DNA of 46,765 bases from WYZ-LMO6 sp964509845. Its GTDB lineage: Archaea > Hadarchaeota > Hadarchaeia > Hadarchaeales > WYZ-LMO6. This document shows, in pieces, positions 7,195-15,620 of the stretch. Positions within the stretch are counted from its first letter, which is position 1. Each line of letters begins with the position of its first letter. Below the pieces are notes generated by a model, which was not told where the DNA came from, searched no databases, and saw only the letters and a list, made by a program, of their open reading frames with translations. Both the position numbers and the translations under genes were made by a program. The stretch is taken from positions 1 to 46,765 of the forward strand of contig CAZDZG010000002.1 of assembly GCA_964509845.1 (NCBI GenBank), in the 5' to 3' direction.

Positions 7195-9024
7195 ATGGAC
7201 CCGTGGGAGAGGTTCGAGCGGGAGGTGGTGGGGAGCCTGGAGGAGGGACTCCGGTCCCTGGGATGGGAGCCGCCGCGCGGGGTGGGGGAGACCCTCTCCC
7301 AGCCCCCCGATCCCAGCCTGGGGGACCTGAGCTCCACCCTCTGCCTGGAGCTCTCCCGGAGGCTGGGAAGGCCCCCCCAGGAGGTGGCTGAGGAGCTCCT
7401 GGGGAAGGTGAGGGTGGGGGGGCTTGTGGAGAGGGTGGAGGCCGTGAGGGGCTACCTCAACTTCTTCCTCAATCTCCCCTCCTTCTCCGCCCTGACGCTG
7501 GGTGAGATCGAGAGGAAGGGGGAGAGGTACGGAAGGGGGGAGGAGGGGAAAGGGAAGAAGGTGATCATAGAGCACACCAGCGTGAATCCCACGAAGCCCC
7601 TGCACATTGGCCACGGGAGGAACGCGGTCCTGGGGGACGCCATGGCCAGGCTGCTGAGGGAGAGGGGATACAGGGTGGAGGTGCACAACTACATAGACGA
7701 CCTGGGCAGGCAGATGGCGGAGACACTGGTGGCCCTTTCCGAGCTGGGAGGGAAGGCGGAAGGAAAGTTCGACCACTGGCTGGGCAAGCTGTATGCGGAC
7801 TTCCACCGAAGACTGGAGGAAAAGCCTGAGCTGGAGCGGAAGGTACAGGAGGTGCTGCGGGAGCTGGAGAAGGGGGAAGGGGTGGCGGATAGGGCCAGGA
7901 GGGTGGCGGAGAGGTGCGTGAGGGCCAACCTCCGGACCACGGACAGGCTGGGCATTTCCTATGATTTGCTGGTGTGGGAGAGCGACCTGGTCCGCTCAGG
8001 GGTCCTGCAGGAGGCCCTGGAGAAGCTCAAGCGCACCCCCTACTTGGTGAGGGGGGAGGGGGAAAAGGAGGGAACCTGGATCCTCCGGCCCCCCGGGGAA
8101 GAGGAGAAAGTTCTGATAAGGTCGGATGGGACGGCGGTCTACACCGCCAGGGATATCGCCTATCAGCTCTGGAAGTTCGGATGCACGGAGGCCTCCCCCG
8201 GCTTCAGGTTCCACTCCCTGAGGAGGGACGGCACCAGGACCTACACCACCTGCGAGGGGGGAAGGAGGATGAAGAGGTTCGGACATGCCGATGTGGTCAT
8301 CAACGTGGTGGGGGCGGAGCAGAAGTTCCCGCAGCGGGTGGTCTTCACCTCCCTGAGGCTGCTCGGCCTGGAGAGGCAGTTCGAGAACTCCCATCACCTG
8401 GCCTACGAGCACGTGCGCCTTCCGGAGGAGAGGTTCTCTGGGAGGAAGGGAACCTGGATGGGCTTCACCGTGGACGAGGTGCTGGACGAGGCGGTATCCA
8501 GGGTGAGGGAGCTGGTGGAGAGGAGATCGGTGGGGGGAAGGGTGGGGGAGGAGGTGCCGGAGAAGGTGGGGGTGGGGGCGGTGAGGTTCGCCCTCCTCAG
8601 CACCTCCCCCGAGAAGGAGATCATCTTCAGGTGGGAGGAGGTCCTGGATTTCGAGAGGAACAGCGGGCCGGCCATCCAGTACTCCTATGCCAGGGCCTGC
8701 AGCATCCTGAGGAAGGCGGGGCGGCGGCGGATCAGGTCCGTTCCTCCCTCCTTCAAGCTTGGGGAGGAAAGGGAGCTGATCAAGCACCTGGCCCGGTATC
8801 CCAGAACGGTGCGCCTGGCGGGGGAAAGGAGGCAGCCCAACCTGCTGGCGAGATACGCGGCCGAGCTCTCCCTCCTCTTCAACAAGTTCTACGAGGTGGC
8901 GCCGGTACTGGAGGCCGAGACGGAGGAGCTCCGGATCTCCCGCCTCAGGCTGGTGAGGGCCACCAAGCTTGTGATGGGAAGCGCCATGCGCCTGCTCGGG
9001 ATCCCCATCCTGCGGAGGATGTGA
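7195..9024 (+). CDS. argS: Arginyl-tRNA synthetase
   Basis: This class I aminoacyl-tRNA synthetase has 609 residues. It shows the N-terminal Add-1 domain (residues 1-100), the HIGH motif (LHIGHGRNAV, HIGH at 137-140), and a KMSKS-equivalent GRKGTWMGFTVDEVLDEA near 415. It also has the C-terminal anticodon-binding domain with PAIQYSYAR. Length and motif order are normal for archaeal ArgRS. The ATG at 7195 is preferred over a TTG at 7189. A CCTTAATG element about 29 nt upstream is a plausible TATA box, in the spacer shared with tiaS. Confidence 0.97.
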   Translation: MDPWERFEREVVGSLEEGLRSLGWEPPRGVGETLSQPPDPSLGDLSSTLCLELSRRLGRPPQEVAEELLGKVRVGGLVERVEAVRGYLNFFLNLPSFSALTLGEIERKGERYGRGEEGKGKKVIIEHTSVNPTKPLHIGHGRNAVLGDAMARLLRERGYRVEVHNYIDDLGRQMAETLVALSELGGKAEGKFDHWLGKLYADFHRRLEEKPELERKVQEVLRELEKGEGVADRARRVAERCVRANLRTTDRLGISYDLLVWESDLVRSGVLQEALEKLKRTPYLVRGEGEKEGTWILRPPGEEEKVLIRSDGTAVYTARDIAYQLWKFGCTEASPGFRFHSLRRDGTRTYTTCEGGRRMKRFGHADVVINVVGAEQKFPQRVVFTSLRLLGLERQFENSHHLAYEHVRLPEERFSGRKGTWMGFTVDEVLDEAVSRVRELVERRSVGGRVGEEVPEKVGVGAVRFALLSTSPEKEIIFRWEEVLDFERNSGPAIQYSYARACSILRKAGRRRIRSVPPSFKLGEERELIKHLARYPRTVRLAGERRQPNLLARYAAELSLLFNKFYEVAPVLEAETEELRISRLRLVRATKLVMGSAMRLLGIPILRRM

Positions 9025-9093
9025 GGCATAACTTCGGGTCCCCTCTCTCCGTGGGCCCAAGCCTTAAGAAAAGGCCCGGAGGAGGAGGGGGAG

Positions 9094-9318
9094 ATGGGAG
9101 TAAGGATCTGGAGGGAGAAGGTGGAGGGGGAGAGGCTGTTTCTTCCCCCCGCCGTGAGGAGGATCCTGCCGGAGGAGGTGAAGGTGCTGAGTTCCAACCC
9201 GCTGGTGGTGCTTTCTCCCGCCTGGATGGACCTAAGGGAGGTGGAGAGGCACCTCCTCCACATGCTGCTGGAGCTGAGGAAGAGGCTGAACGGAGCCTCC
9301 ACCTACATCACGCACTAG
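9094..9318 (+). CDS. Small hypothetical protein
   Basis: I do not recognise this 74-residue protein. It has an N-terminal basic segment (MGVRIWREKV), a proline-containing middle (LFLPPAVRRILPEEV), and a C-terminal amphipathic helix rich in Leu, Glu and Arg. There are no cysteines and no membrane segment. An excellent GGAGGAGG ribosome-binding site lies just upstream, and TTAAGAAA at 9064-9071 is suitably placed for a TATA box, so the ORF is credible. It sits alone between argS and atwA; the atwA promoter starts 16 nt after its stop. Confidence 0.55.
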   Translation: MGVRIWREKVEGERLFLPPAVRRILPEEVKVLSSNPLVVLSPAWMDLREVERHLLHMLLELRKRLNGASTYITH

Positions 9319-9333
9319 CCCCTTTGGGGAAGA

Positions 9334-9341
9334 TTTTTATA
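9334..9341 (+). promoter_or_regulatory. TATA box of atwA (TTTTTATA)
   Basis: TTTTTATA is centred about 25 nt before the ATG at 9363. This fits a leaderless transcript beginning at that ATG. It argues against the in-frame ATG at 9348, which would lie within the promoter. Confidence 0.65.
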
Positions 9342-9362
9342 CCGTACATGAAAAAAGGAAGG

Positions 9363-10982
9363 ATGCCTGAGGACTTCCTGATCGTAAGGGATCTCACCAA
9401 GGAGTTTATCCCCGGCCTACCCGTCGTGAGGAACATCTCCTTCACCCTGCAAGAGGCCAAGACCTTTGGACTGCTGGGAAAAAGCGGGCAGGGGAAGTCC
9501 GTGATCATGCAGGCCATCCGCGGGGTTCCCGAGTACGAGCCCACCACCGGGGAAATCATCTTCAGGGTGGCCTACTGCCCCAGCTGCCACTGGGTGGAGT
9601 ATCCCTCCAAGGCCGGGGAGTCCTGTCCCAAGTGCTCCACCAGGATGGAGTTCAGGGAGGTGAACTACTGGGAAGAGCTGCACAAGCAGAGCCTCATAGG
9701 CAAGTCCATTCACGACAGGATGGCCATCATGCCCCAGCGCGGCTTCTCCCTTTACAGCGAGTTCCCGGCCGTGGAGAACATAAGGAGGGTGCTGCTGAGC
9801 ATAGGGTATCCCGAGGCGGAGGTGGACTTGAGGGCGGTGGAGCTCCTCTCGAGCGTGAGGCTCCAGCACAGGCTCCTGCACCTGGGCAGGGACCTGTCGG
9901 GAGGGGAGAAGCAGAGGGTTATCTTCGCCATGTGCCTTGCTAGGAATCCCCTGCTCTTCCTGGCGGATGAGCCCACCGGGACCCTGGATCCCATAACCAG
10001 CGTGGTGGTGTCGGACGTGATAAAGGAAGCCGTGGAGAGGGACAGGATCTCCCTTCTCCTCACCTCCCACTGGCCGGAGGCCATCAAGATGCTCACGGAG
10101 GAAGCCATCCTCATCGAGAACGGCGAGATGGTCATGAAGGGGAAGTCGGAGGATGTTTACCATGCCTTCATGGAGAAGGTGGAGAAGCTTGAGGTTCAGA
10201 GGTTCAAGGGAACCAACCCCATAGTGAAGTGCGAGGGGGTGAGGAAGTGGTACTACACCTTCGACAGGGGACTGGTAAAGGCGGTGGACGGGGTGGACCT
10301 GGAGATATACGAGGGGGAGGTCTTCGGAATAGTGGGCCTGAGCGGGAGCGGGAAGACCACGCTGGCCCACATGATCATGGGGATCAAGCCCGTGACCCAG
10401 GGGAAGATCTCGGTCAGGATAGGGGAGGAGTGGGTAGACATGGGCATTCCGGGTCCAGACGAGAGGGGGAGGGCCACCGTGCACATGGACATCCTGCATC
10501 AGGAGTACACTCTGCACGCCGGAAGGATCATCCTGGAGAACCTCATAGGGGTGGTGACCGAGCCCCTGCCGGAGGAGGTGAAAACCCAGCGGGCCTACGA
10601 GGTGCTGAGGGCGGTGAACTTCACGGACCCGGAGATAGATTACCTCCTCTACAAGTTCCCGGACCAGCTCAGCGAGGGGGAGAGGCACAGGGTCTGCATA
10701 GCCAGGTCCCTCATGAAGAAGCCCAAGCTGGTTCTCCTGGATGAGCCCACCGGGACGGCGGATCCCATCACCAGGGTGGAGATAGCCAAGAGCATAAGGA
10801 GTGCCAGGGACTCCTTGAACCAGACCTACCTCATCATAAGCCACGATATAGACTTCATGAAGCTCGCCTGCGACAGGGTGGCCTACATGAGACACGGGAA
10901 GATACTTGCCATAGGGGATCCGGACGAGATAATAGAAATGATGGTGAGGACGGAGAGGGAGGCCCTCCAGAAGGGGGGATGA
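9363..10982 (+). CDS. atwA: Methyl-coenzyme M reductase system component A2 (AtwA)
   Basis: This 539-residue twin ABC ATPase drives the ATP-dependent reductive activation of methyl/alkyl-CoM reductase. Domain 1 has Walker A GKSGQGKSV (39-47), the signature LSGGEKQ (178-184) and Walker B LLFLADEPTG (197-206). A zinc-finger-like insertion with C72, C75, C88 and C91 is characteristic of AtwA. Domain 2 has Walker A GLSGSGKT (325-332), the signature LSEGER (436-441) and Walker B LVLLDEPTG (456-464). There are no membrane segments, consistent with a soluble ATPase. The ATG at 9363 fits the TATA spacing. Its stop overlaps the next gene by 4 nt. A shorter-featured paralog lies at 19975-21711. Confidence 0.95.
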   Translation: MPEDFLIVRDLTKEFIPGLPVVRNISFTLQEAKTFGLLGKSGQGKSVIMQAIRGVPEYEPTTGEIIFRVAYCPSCHWVEYPSKAGESCPKCSTRMEFREVNYWEELHKQSLIGKSIHDRMAIMPQRGFSLYSEFPAVENIRRVLLSIGYPEAEVDLRAVELLSSVRLQHRLLHLGRDLSGGEKQRVIFAMCLARNPLLFLADEPTGTLDPITSVVVSDVIKEAVERDRISLLLTSHWPEAIKMLTEEAILIENGEMVMKGKSEDVYHAFMEKVEKLEVQRFKGTNPIVKCEGVRKWYYTFDRGLVKAVDGVDLEIYEGEVFGIVGLSGSGKTTLAHMIMGIKPVTQGKISVRIGEEWVDMGIPGPDERGRATVHMDILHQEYTLHAGRIILENLIGVVTEPLPEEVKTQRAYEVLRAVNFTDPEIDYLLYKFPDQLSEGERHRVCIARSLMKKPKLVLLDEPTGTADPITRVEIAKSIRSARDSLNQTYLIISHDIDFMKLACDRVAYMRHGKILAIGDPDEIIEMMVRTEREALQKGG

Positions 10983-11824
10983 TGGTGTACGACGAGGCCC
11001 TCACGGAGGAGATAAAGCGGCTGGCGATCTCCCTCGGGGCGGACAAGGTGGGGGTGGGAGAGGCCGACAGGGCGGACAAGACCCCCATGTTCTTCGCCTC
11101 CCCCTACTCCTTCATCAAGGATGCCAAGGCCGTGGTCTCCTTCTGCATCAGGTACCCGGAGGGGGCCCTTTCCTTTTCCAAGGAGGACTTCTTCGTCCTT
11201 CTCTCCTCTTTCGCCTCCGTAAGGGAGGCCCTGCTGAGGAAGCTCAACGAGATAGGCCTCGCCCTGGCCAGGGAGCTGGAGAAAAAGGGATACAGGGCGG
11301 TTCCGCTGGAGGCCAACCTGCCCGTGGATGAGAGAAGGTGGGTGAGCTGCCTGCTCTCGCACAGGTATCTGGCCCAGATCTCTGGTCTGGGGGATATAGG
11401 CGCCAACAACATGCTCCTCACCCCGGAGTGGGGGCCCAGGGTGGAGCTGGGGAGCGTGATCACGAACGCTCCCCTGAGGCCCGACGGGCCCAAGCTGGCG
11501 GGCAAGATATACGAGGAGACCTGCAAGACCTGCTTCAAGTGCGTGGAGGCCTGTCCCACCCAGGCCCTGAGCAGGGAGAAGGTGCCCCCCTACAACTTCG
11601 AGCTCAACCGCTGCCTCTGGGCAACGCAGGGATGGCTGATGCTGTCCAAGATCGAGATCCCGCCCGAGGAGTGGGTGGCCGCCAGGCCCACCGCCATGAT
11701 CCTGTTGCCCAAGTACACCGCCAAGTACCCGTTCATCAAGGTGTACCAGGAGTGGCAGAAGAGGAAGATGGACTTCCCCTGCTGCATAGAGTGCACGCTG
11801 GCCTGTCCGGTGGGGAGGAAGTGA
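10979..11824 (+). CDS. QueG/reductive-dehalogenase-like 4Fe-4S protein
   Basis: This 281-residue protein resembles the COG1600 group (epoxyqueuosine reductase and reductive dehalogenase-like iron-sulfur proteins). The N-terminal alpha/beta region includes LGADKVGVGEADRAD. A central GLGDIGANNMLLTPEWG segment is typical of the group. Two 4Fe-4S motifs follow: CKTCFKCVEACP and, at the extreme C-terminus, CCIECTLACP. It is coupled to atwA by an ATGA overlap, so a redox role connected with reductase activation is a reasonable inference. A true queuosine role is less likely, since archaea carry archaeosine and no other queuosine gene is near. The first of two ATG codons is used. Confidence 0.75.
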   Translation: MMVYDEALTEEIKRLAISLGADKVGVGEADRADKTPMFFASPYSFIKDAKAVVSFCIRYPEGALSFSKEDFFVLLSSFASVREALLRKLNEIGLALARELEKKGYRAVPLEANLPVDERRWVSCLLSHRYLAQISGLGDIGANNMLLTPEWGPRVELGSVITNAPLRPDGPKLAGKIYEETCKTCFKCVEACPTQALSREKVPPYNFELNRCLWATQGWLMLSKIEIPPEEWVAARPTAMILLPKYTAKYPFIKVYQEWQKRKMDFPCCIECTLACPVGRK

Positions 11825-11825
11825 G

Positions 11826-12068
11826 GTGAGGCTCCTAGAGTGCACTGCCTGTGGCTGGAAGGGAGGGGAAGGGGAAACGGTGAAGGTCTACGTTTGTCCC
11901 GACTGCGGCACGGGGCACCTGAAGCTTTTCCGCCTTCTCAAACGGAGGGATGGAAGGCTGCAGTGTCCCAAGTGCACCTGGATAGGGACCCCGGAAGAGG
12001 CGGTCAGCGAGCCCGAGTGCCCGAAGTGCGGCAATCCCTACCTGAGGGAAGAACCCGTGGCGCCCTAG
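11826..12068 (+). CDS. Small double zinc-ribbon protein
   Basis: This 80-residue protein is made of Cys pairs: CTAC at residues 6-9, CPDC, CPKC and CPKC near the end, enough for two zinc ribbons. GTG at 11826 follows the stop of the 4Fe-4S gene by one base, so it is the third gene of the atwA cluster. No enzymatic motif is present. Rubredoxin-like or nucleic-acid/protein-binding roles are possible. Its place behind atwA and a redox protein makes an accessory function in the same process plausible but unproven. Confidence 0.7.
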   Translation: MRLLECTACGWKGGEGETVKVYVCPDCGTGHLKLFRLLKRRDGRLQCPKCTWIGTPEEAVSEPECPKCGNPYLREEPVAP

Positions 12069-12084
12069 GAGGGCCCTTCGGTTA

Positions 12085-13311
12085 TCAGAGGGCCTGGGCC
12101 ACCAGCTCCGTCAGGTCGTAGACCTTGAGCGGCAGCTGGGAGGCTTCCACGGCATCGCTCAGGTTTCTGCGGCAGAAGGGGCAGGTGGATACGATGGCTT
12201 GGGCCCCCGTTTCCTGGGCCTCCTTCAGCCTTTCCGTGGCGGTCCAGATGGCCCACTCGGGATAGGCCGACTTGACCCCTCCCCCCGCCCCGCAGCACCA
12301 GGAGAGCTCCCTGTTGCGGGGCATCTCCGTGAACTTCAGCTGGGGAAGGGCCTTCAGCACGTTTCTCGGGGGCTCGAAGACCTTTTCCTTCTCAAGCTCG
12401 GAAAGGTAGATGGAAACGTGCCTGCCCGAGTGACAGGGATCGTGATAGGTCACGTGCAGGGGCAAGGGGTTGGAGAACCTTATCTTTCCCTCCTGGAGCA
12501 GGGAATTGAGGAGCTCCGCCGTGGTGAGGATCTCGAAGTCGGGCTTTATCCCGAACATGTTGGGATAATCGAGCTTGAGGGTCTTGTAGCACCCGGCGCA
12601 GGAGGTGATGACCCTCTCGGCCCCCGCATCCCTTAGGACGTCCACGTTGTGCCTGGCCATCTCTTCCGCCAGCTTCCTCTGCCCCGTTCGCAGCAGGGGG
12701 GAACCACAGCACCACTCCTCTTCCCCCAGCAGCCCGAACTCCATTCCCAGCTTTTCAAGGATCTTCACGGTGGCCCGGGCTATCGCCTGCTGCCTGTAGG
12801 AGGCGGTGCATCCCACGAAGTAAATGGTCTTGGCTTTCCTCGGGTACCTGCTCCCGTTGGCCCAGGCGGTGCGGTTCTGGGGGGGCTCGTGATAGGGGTT
12901 GTGGTTGAGCCTGATGCTTTCTCCGTATCTGGTGTGGGCGGGCAGGGGCCCCCAGCCTATCTCCACCAGGTAGGCCCGCAGGTCCTCCATGATCTTCACC
13001 GTATCCTCGGCCCTGTATCCCAGGCCCGAGTGATCCTTGCAGTTGACCGAGCAGGAGCCGCAGAGGGTGCAGGCGTAGACCACGTCCAGCAAGCCCTTGG
13101 TGGGCGTGACGATGATGTCTTCGTTCAGTCCCCTGACCAGCTCCATCTTGCCGTAGGAGTAGAAGGCCTCGTGCCCGAAGTAGGTACCGCTGGGACAGTT
13201 GTTCATTACCTTGCCAAGCTTGTGATAGTCCCCCACCGTACAGGCCCTGCAATGAGCGCAAAGATAGCTCAACTTATGCCATTTCTTGATCGTTTCCGTT
13301 TTGGGAGGCAC
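12085..13311 (-). CDS. HdrD-like iron-sulfur protein (CCG domain, first copy)
   Basis: This protein of about 408 residues has the heterodisulfide reductase D/GlpC architecture. An N-terminal pair of 4Fe-4S motifs comes first: C18, C21, C24, C39 and C81, C84, C87, C91. Two cysteine-rich CCG domains follow, each complete: GCTASYRQ, EWCCGS and SCAGC; then DPCHSG, SWCCGAG and STCPFC. Such proteins move electrons between flavoproteins and thiol/disulfide or quinone carriers. The reading frame extends to 13404, but those extra codons contain a TATA box. The GTG at 13311 lies 25 nt from it and matches the N-terminal length of the paralog at 34628-35776. It diverges from the unknown gene at 13456 and the FAD oxidase. 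Confidence 0.85.
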   Translation of the reverse strand: MPPKTETIKKWHKLSYLCAHCRACTVGDYHKLGKVMNNCPSGTYFGHEAFYSYGKMELVRGLNEDIIVTPTKGLLDVVYACTLCGSCSVNCKDHSGLGYRAEDTVKIMEDLRAYLVEIGWGPLPAHTRYGESIRLNHNPYHEPPQNRTAWANGSRYPRKAKTIYFVGCTASYRQQAIARATVKILEKLGMEFGLLGEEEWCCGSPLLRTGQRKLAEEMARHNVDVLRDAGAERVITSCAGCYKTLKLDYPNMFGIKPDFEILTTAELLNSLLQEGKIRFSNPLPLHVTYHDPCHSGRHVSIYLSELEKEKVFEPPRNVLKALPQLKFTEMPRNRELSWCCGAGGGVKSAYPEWAIWTATERLKEAQETGAQAIVSTCPFCRRNLSDAVEASQLPLKVYDLTELVAQAL

Positions 13312-13331
13312 AAAGATAGAAGGGGTATCCT

Positions 13332-13340
13332 CTTTATAAG
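13332..13340 (-). promoter_or_regulatory. TATA box of first HdrD-like gene (minus)
   Basis: On the minus strand this reads CTTATAAAG, centred 25 nt before the GTG at 13311. It lies inside the longer open frame, which is the main reason for choosing the shorter protein. Confidence 0.6.
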
Positions 13341-13426
13341 TATTTCGCCTTAGTGCTTCGGTATCCTCACTAAGAGGAAAATTATTTCGGCTGTTTGAGG
13401 ACAAAGAGGAAAAGACCTTCGATAAA

Positions 13427-13434
13427 TTTATAAA
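13427..13434 (+). promoter_or_regulatory. TATA box (TTTATAAA) of the 13456 operon
   Basis: TTTATAAA lies 26 nt (centre) before ATG 13456, within an AT-rich stretch that stands out from the GC-rich surroundings. A GGAGG sequence directly before the ATG may serve as ribosome-binding site. The probable operon runs through the FAD oxidase and both CoA-transferase subunits. Confidence 0.7.
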
Positions 13435-13455
13435 GGCAGGGAGAAAAAGAGGAGG

Positions 13456-14142
13456 ATGCCCTTAAGCGAGAAGGAACTGCTCGAAGAGATAGAGCGAAGG
13501 GCCATAGACAACAAGGAGAAAGCCGTTCAGGTTCGCGCCGGAAAGCTCTCCGGTGACACCGTGGTTTATATCGCCTTTACCCCCTACCTCCCCTGCCTCA
13601 TAAGGACAGGGGCGGCCGAGGCCAGGACCCTCTTCGGGATGAAGGCGGAAATAGCCTCCCTCGTGCTGAACGAGGACAACGAAGTCATCTTTTCCTACCT
13701 CATAAGGCTCGACGAGGGCTACGTCACCGATTACCAGAGGCTGGATCTGAACCTGACCCACCCCACCACCGGAGTTCCGCTGAGGGAGGCGATAAAGGGG
13801 AAGAGCGTTTACTGGAAGAACCCCACCGGTCCGGCCTTTGCGGCGGAGATCGTGGATCCCATCAGGAAGGACAAAAGCTATAAGCTGTTTACCGGAGTGG
13901 GTTATCTGAAGGACTTCGAGGAGGGCATGGCCATACCGGACGAGAACCTGGATGCCAAGTGCGCCCTCAACTACGACCTTCTGGAAGTGAGGAAGCGGGC
14001 GGCCATCTATCCCATGCCCCCCACCATGAGGGGATTCCTGCTCATGGGAAGGGCGGACTTCACGGACTGGCTCAGGGAGATCCTCGGAGGGGAGGACCTC
14101 CTTCCCCTCATCCCGACCCTCAAGGAGAGGATGGGGAGGTAG
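13456..14142 (+). CDS. Protein of unknown function, first gene of FAD oxidase/CoA-transferase operon
   Basis: I do not recognise this 228-residue protein. It starts with a charged helix (MPLSEKELLEEIERRAIDNK), has a mixed hydrophobic core with GKLSGDTVVYIAFTPYLP, and has a Pro-rich C-terminal segment AIYPMPPTMRGFLLMG. Two cysteines are present, but no metal-site pattern, signal peptide or membrane helix. It has a strong promoter and ribosome-binding site and ends 1 nt before the FAD oxidase, so it is probably an expressed partner of that enzyme or of the divergent HdrD-like protein. No counterpart accompanies the second FAD oxidase/HdrD pair at 33.2-35.8 kb. Confidence 0.75.
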   Translation: MPLSEKELLEEIERRAIDNKEKAVQVRAGKLSGDTVVYIAFTPYLPCLIRTGAAEARTLFGMKAEIASLVLNEDNEVIFSYLIRLDEGYVTDYQRLDLNLTHPTTGVPLREAIKGKSVYWKNPTGPAFAAEIVDPIRKDKSYKLFTGVGYLKDFEEGMAIPDENLDAKCALNYDLLEVRKRAAIYPMPPTMRGFLLMGRADFTDWLREILGGEDLLPLIPTLKERMGR

Positions 14143-14143
14143 C

Positions 14144-15616
14144 ATGGAAGCGGTTCCCAAGGACAGAATCCTGGCGCTTCTCCAGGACATAGTGGGGCCG
14201 GAGCACGCCACGGCCGATCCTGCCCTGCTCCTTCCCTACTCCAGGGACCAGCACTGGCCCATAGCCGGCATGCACATGCCGGACTACGTGGTGAGGCCCA
14301 AGACGGTGGAGGAAGTCCAGAAGATCCTGCGCCTGGCCAACAGGTACAGGATACCCGTGATTCCCGTGAGCAGCAACACCAACATCCGCGGCCTCACGAT
14401 TCCCCACCACGGGGGAATCATCCTGGACCTGAAGAGGATGGATTACCTGGAAATAGACCCGAAGAACAGGGCGGCCATCATAGGTCCAGGGGTGAGCTGT
14501 GCCAAGCTGGCGGATGAGGCCGAGAAGTACGGGCTGCGGCCGGTCATCCCGGGTGCTCCCTCCACGGTGAACATGCTCTCCAACTGCCTGCTCAGAGGGG
14601 TCTCCAACATAGGTCCCAGGTACGGGCACACGGGGGACCAGGTGCTGGGCATGGAGGTGGTCCTGCCCACGGGGGAGATCCTCTACACGGGGGCCATGGC
14701 CTTCCCCAACGTGGGCCCCTACTTCAGGTACTTCGGTCCCGACTTCGCCGGTCTCTTCCAGGGCCAGCCCGGAATCATGGGGGTGGTGACTAAGATGGCG
14801 GTCAGGCTCTATCCCCTGCCGGAGCGTCAGGAGATGTTCATGTGCGGCTTCAAGCAGAGGCCGGGGGAGCCGGAGGAGGGTCCCCTGCGCAGGGCGATGG
14901 CCTTCATGCACGATCTCATGCTCCACGATCCGCCGGTCATAACCTTCGGGGTCATTCTCCACTGGGTGGCGGCAGCCATCACCATGGTGGAGAAGCGAGA
15001 GGACATAGATGCCTTCAAGGGAACGCTGGGTGACTGGGTGGTGCTGGGCTCCATCGAGGGCTCCAGGGACTTCGTGAAGTACGCCAGGTCGGTGGTGGAG
15101 AAGGAAATCAAGAAGCACTGGGATAACATAGACGAGGGCAGGGAGGTGGTGCTCATGTCCAAGATGCTCAGGGATGAGCTGAAGGCCGCCCGCAGGATCT
15201 TCAGGTGGTTCAGGCTGGGGAACTACTACGCCCTGGCCTGGTGGGGTCCCCTGGACAGGTTCGACAAGTACTACTTCGAGGCCCTCAAGGTCTGGAGGGA
15301 ACTGGGGATCACGGAGGAGCTCTCCATCGTGGGCATCCCGGCCTATCCGTACGTGGGGCAGCTGACCTACTACGAGTTCGACAGCTTCTGGGACGCCACG
15401 GATCCGGAGAACACGGAAAGGATCAAGAAGTTCACGGAGATCATGTACCAGAAGATGATCGACCTGGGGATCTACTGCTGGTTCAGGCCCTACCCCGGGG
15501 TCTACGAGAGCACCATCCCCAGGCTGAAGGGGTGCCTGGGAGAGTTCTGGTACAGGATCAAGAAGCTCCTGGATCCGAACAACATCATGAACCCCGGCAA
15601 GGTTTTCCCCGAGTAA
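14144..15616 (+). CDS. FAD-binding oxidase, GlcD family (first copy)
   Basis: This 490-residue protein belongs to the FAD-linked oxidases (glycolate oxidase GlcD, D-lactate dehydrogenase, alkyl-DHAP synthase). The FAD_binding_4 domain spans about residues 40-230, with IPVIPVSSNTNIRGL, GGIILDLKRMDYLEID and GPGVSCAKL. The C-terminal oxidase domain ends in the typical LLDPNNIMNPGKVF. Family members oxidise 2-hydroxy acids or similar compounds with FAD. The usual GGGT-type loop is altered to VSSNTN, so the substrate may differ. It pairs with the divergent HdrD-like gene, an arrangement mirrored at 33201-35776. The CoA-transferase downstream suggests a hydroxyacid or acyl substrate. Confidence 0.85.
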   Translation: MEAVPKDRILALLQDIVGPEHATADPALLLPYSRDQHWPIAGMHMPDYVVRPKTVEEVQKILRLANRYRIPVIPVSSNTNIRGLTIPHHGGIILDLKRMDYLEIDPKNRAAIIGPGVSCAKLADEAEKYGLRPVIPGAPSTVNMLSNCLLRGVSNIGPRYGHTGDQVLGMEVVLPTGEILYTGAMAFPNVGPYFRYFGPDFAGLFQGQPGIMGVVTKMAVRLYPLPERQEMFMCGFKQRPGEPEEGPLRRAMAFMHDLMLHDPPVITFGVILHWVAAAITMVEKREDIDAFKGTLGDWVVLGSIEGSRDFVKYARSVVEKEIKKHWDNIDEGREVVLMSKMLRDELKAARRIFRWFRLGNYYALAWWGPLDRFDKYYFEALKVWRELGITEELSIVGIPAYPYVGQLTYYEFDSFWDATDPENTERIKKFTEIMYQKMIDLGIYCWFRPYPGVYESTIPRLKGCLGEFWYRIKKLLDPNNIMNPGKVFPE

Positions 15617-15620
15617 CCCG

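Noticed and set aside
5827..7806. TiaS reading frame extended to 7806 (659 residues)
   Set aside because: The extra 229 residues are the antisense of argS, with low-complexity His/Pro/Gly/Leu composition; the conserved TiaS N-terminus begins at 7119.
7974..10982. A 1002-residue frame containing AtwA
   Set aside because: The part before 9363 is an out-of-frame shadow of argS and the small gene at 9094; AtwA homology and the TATA box both begin the gene at 9363.
10979..11824. True epoxyqueuosine reductase QueG
   Set aside because: Archaeal tRNAs carry archaeosine instead of queuosine at another site, and no queuosine gene is near; only the fold-level resemblance is kept.
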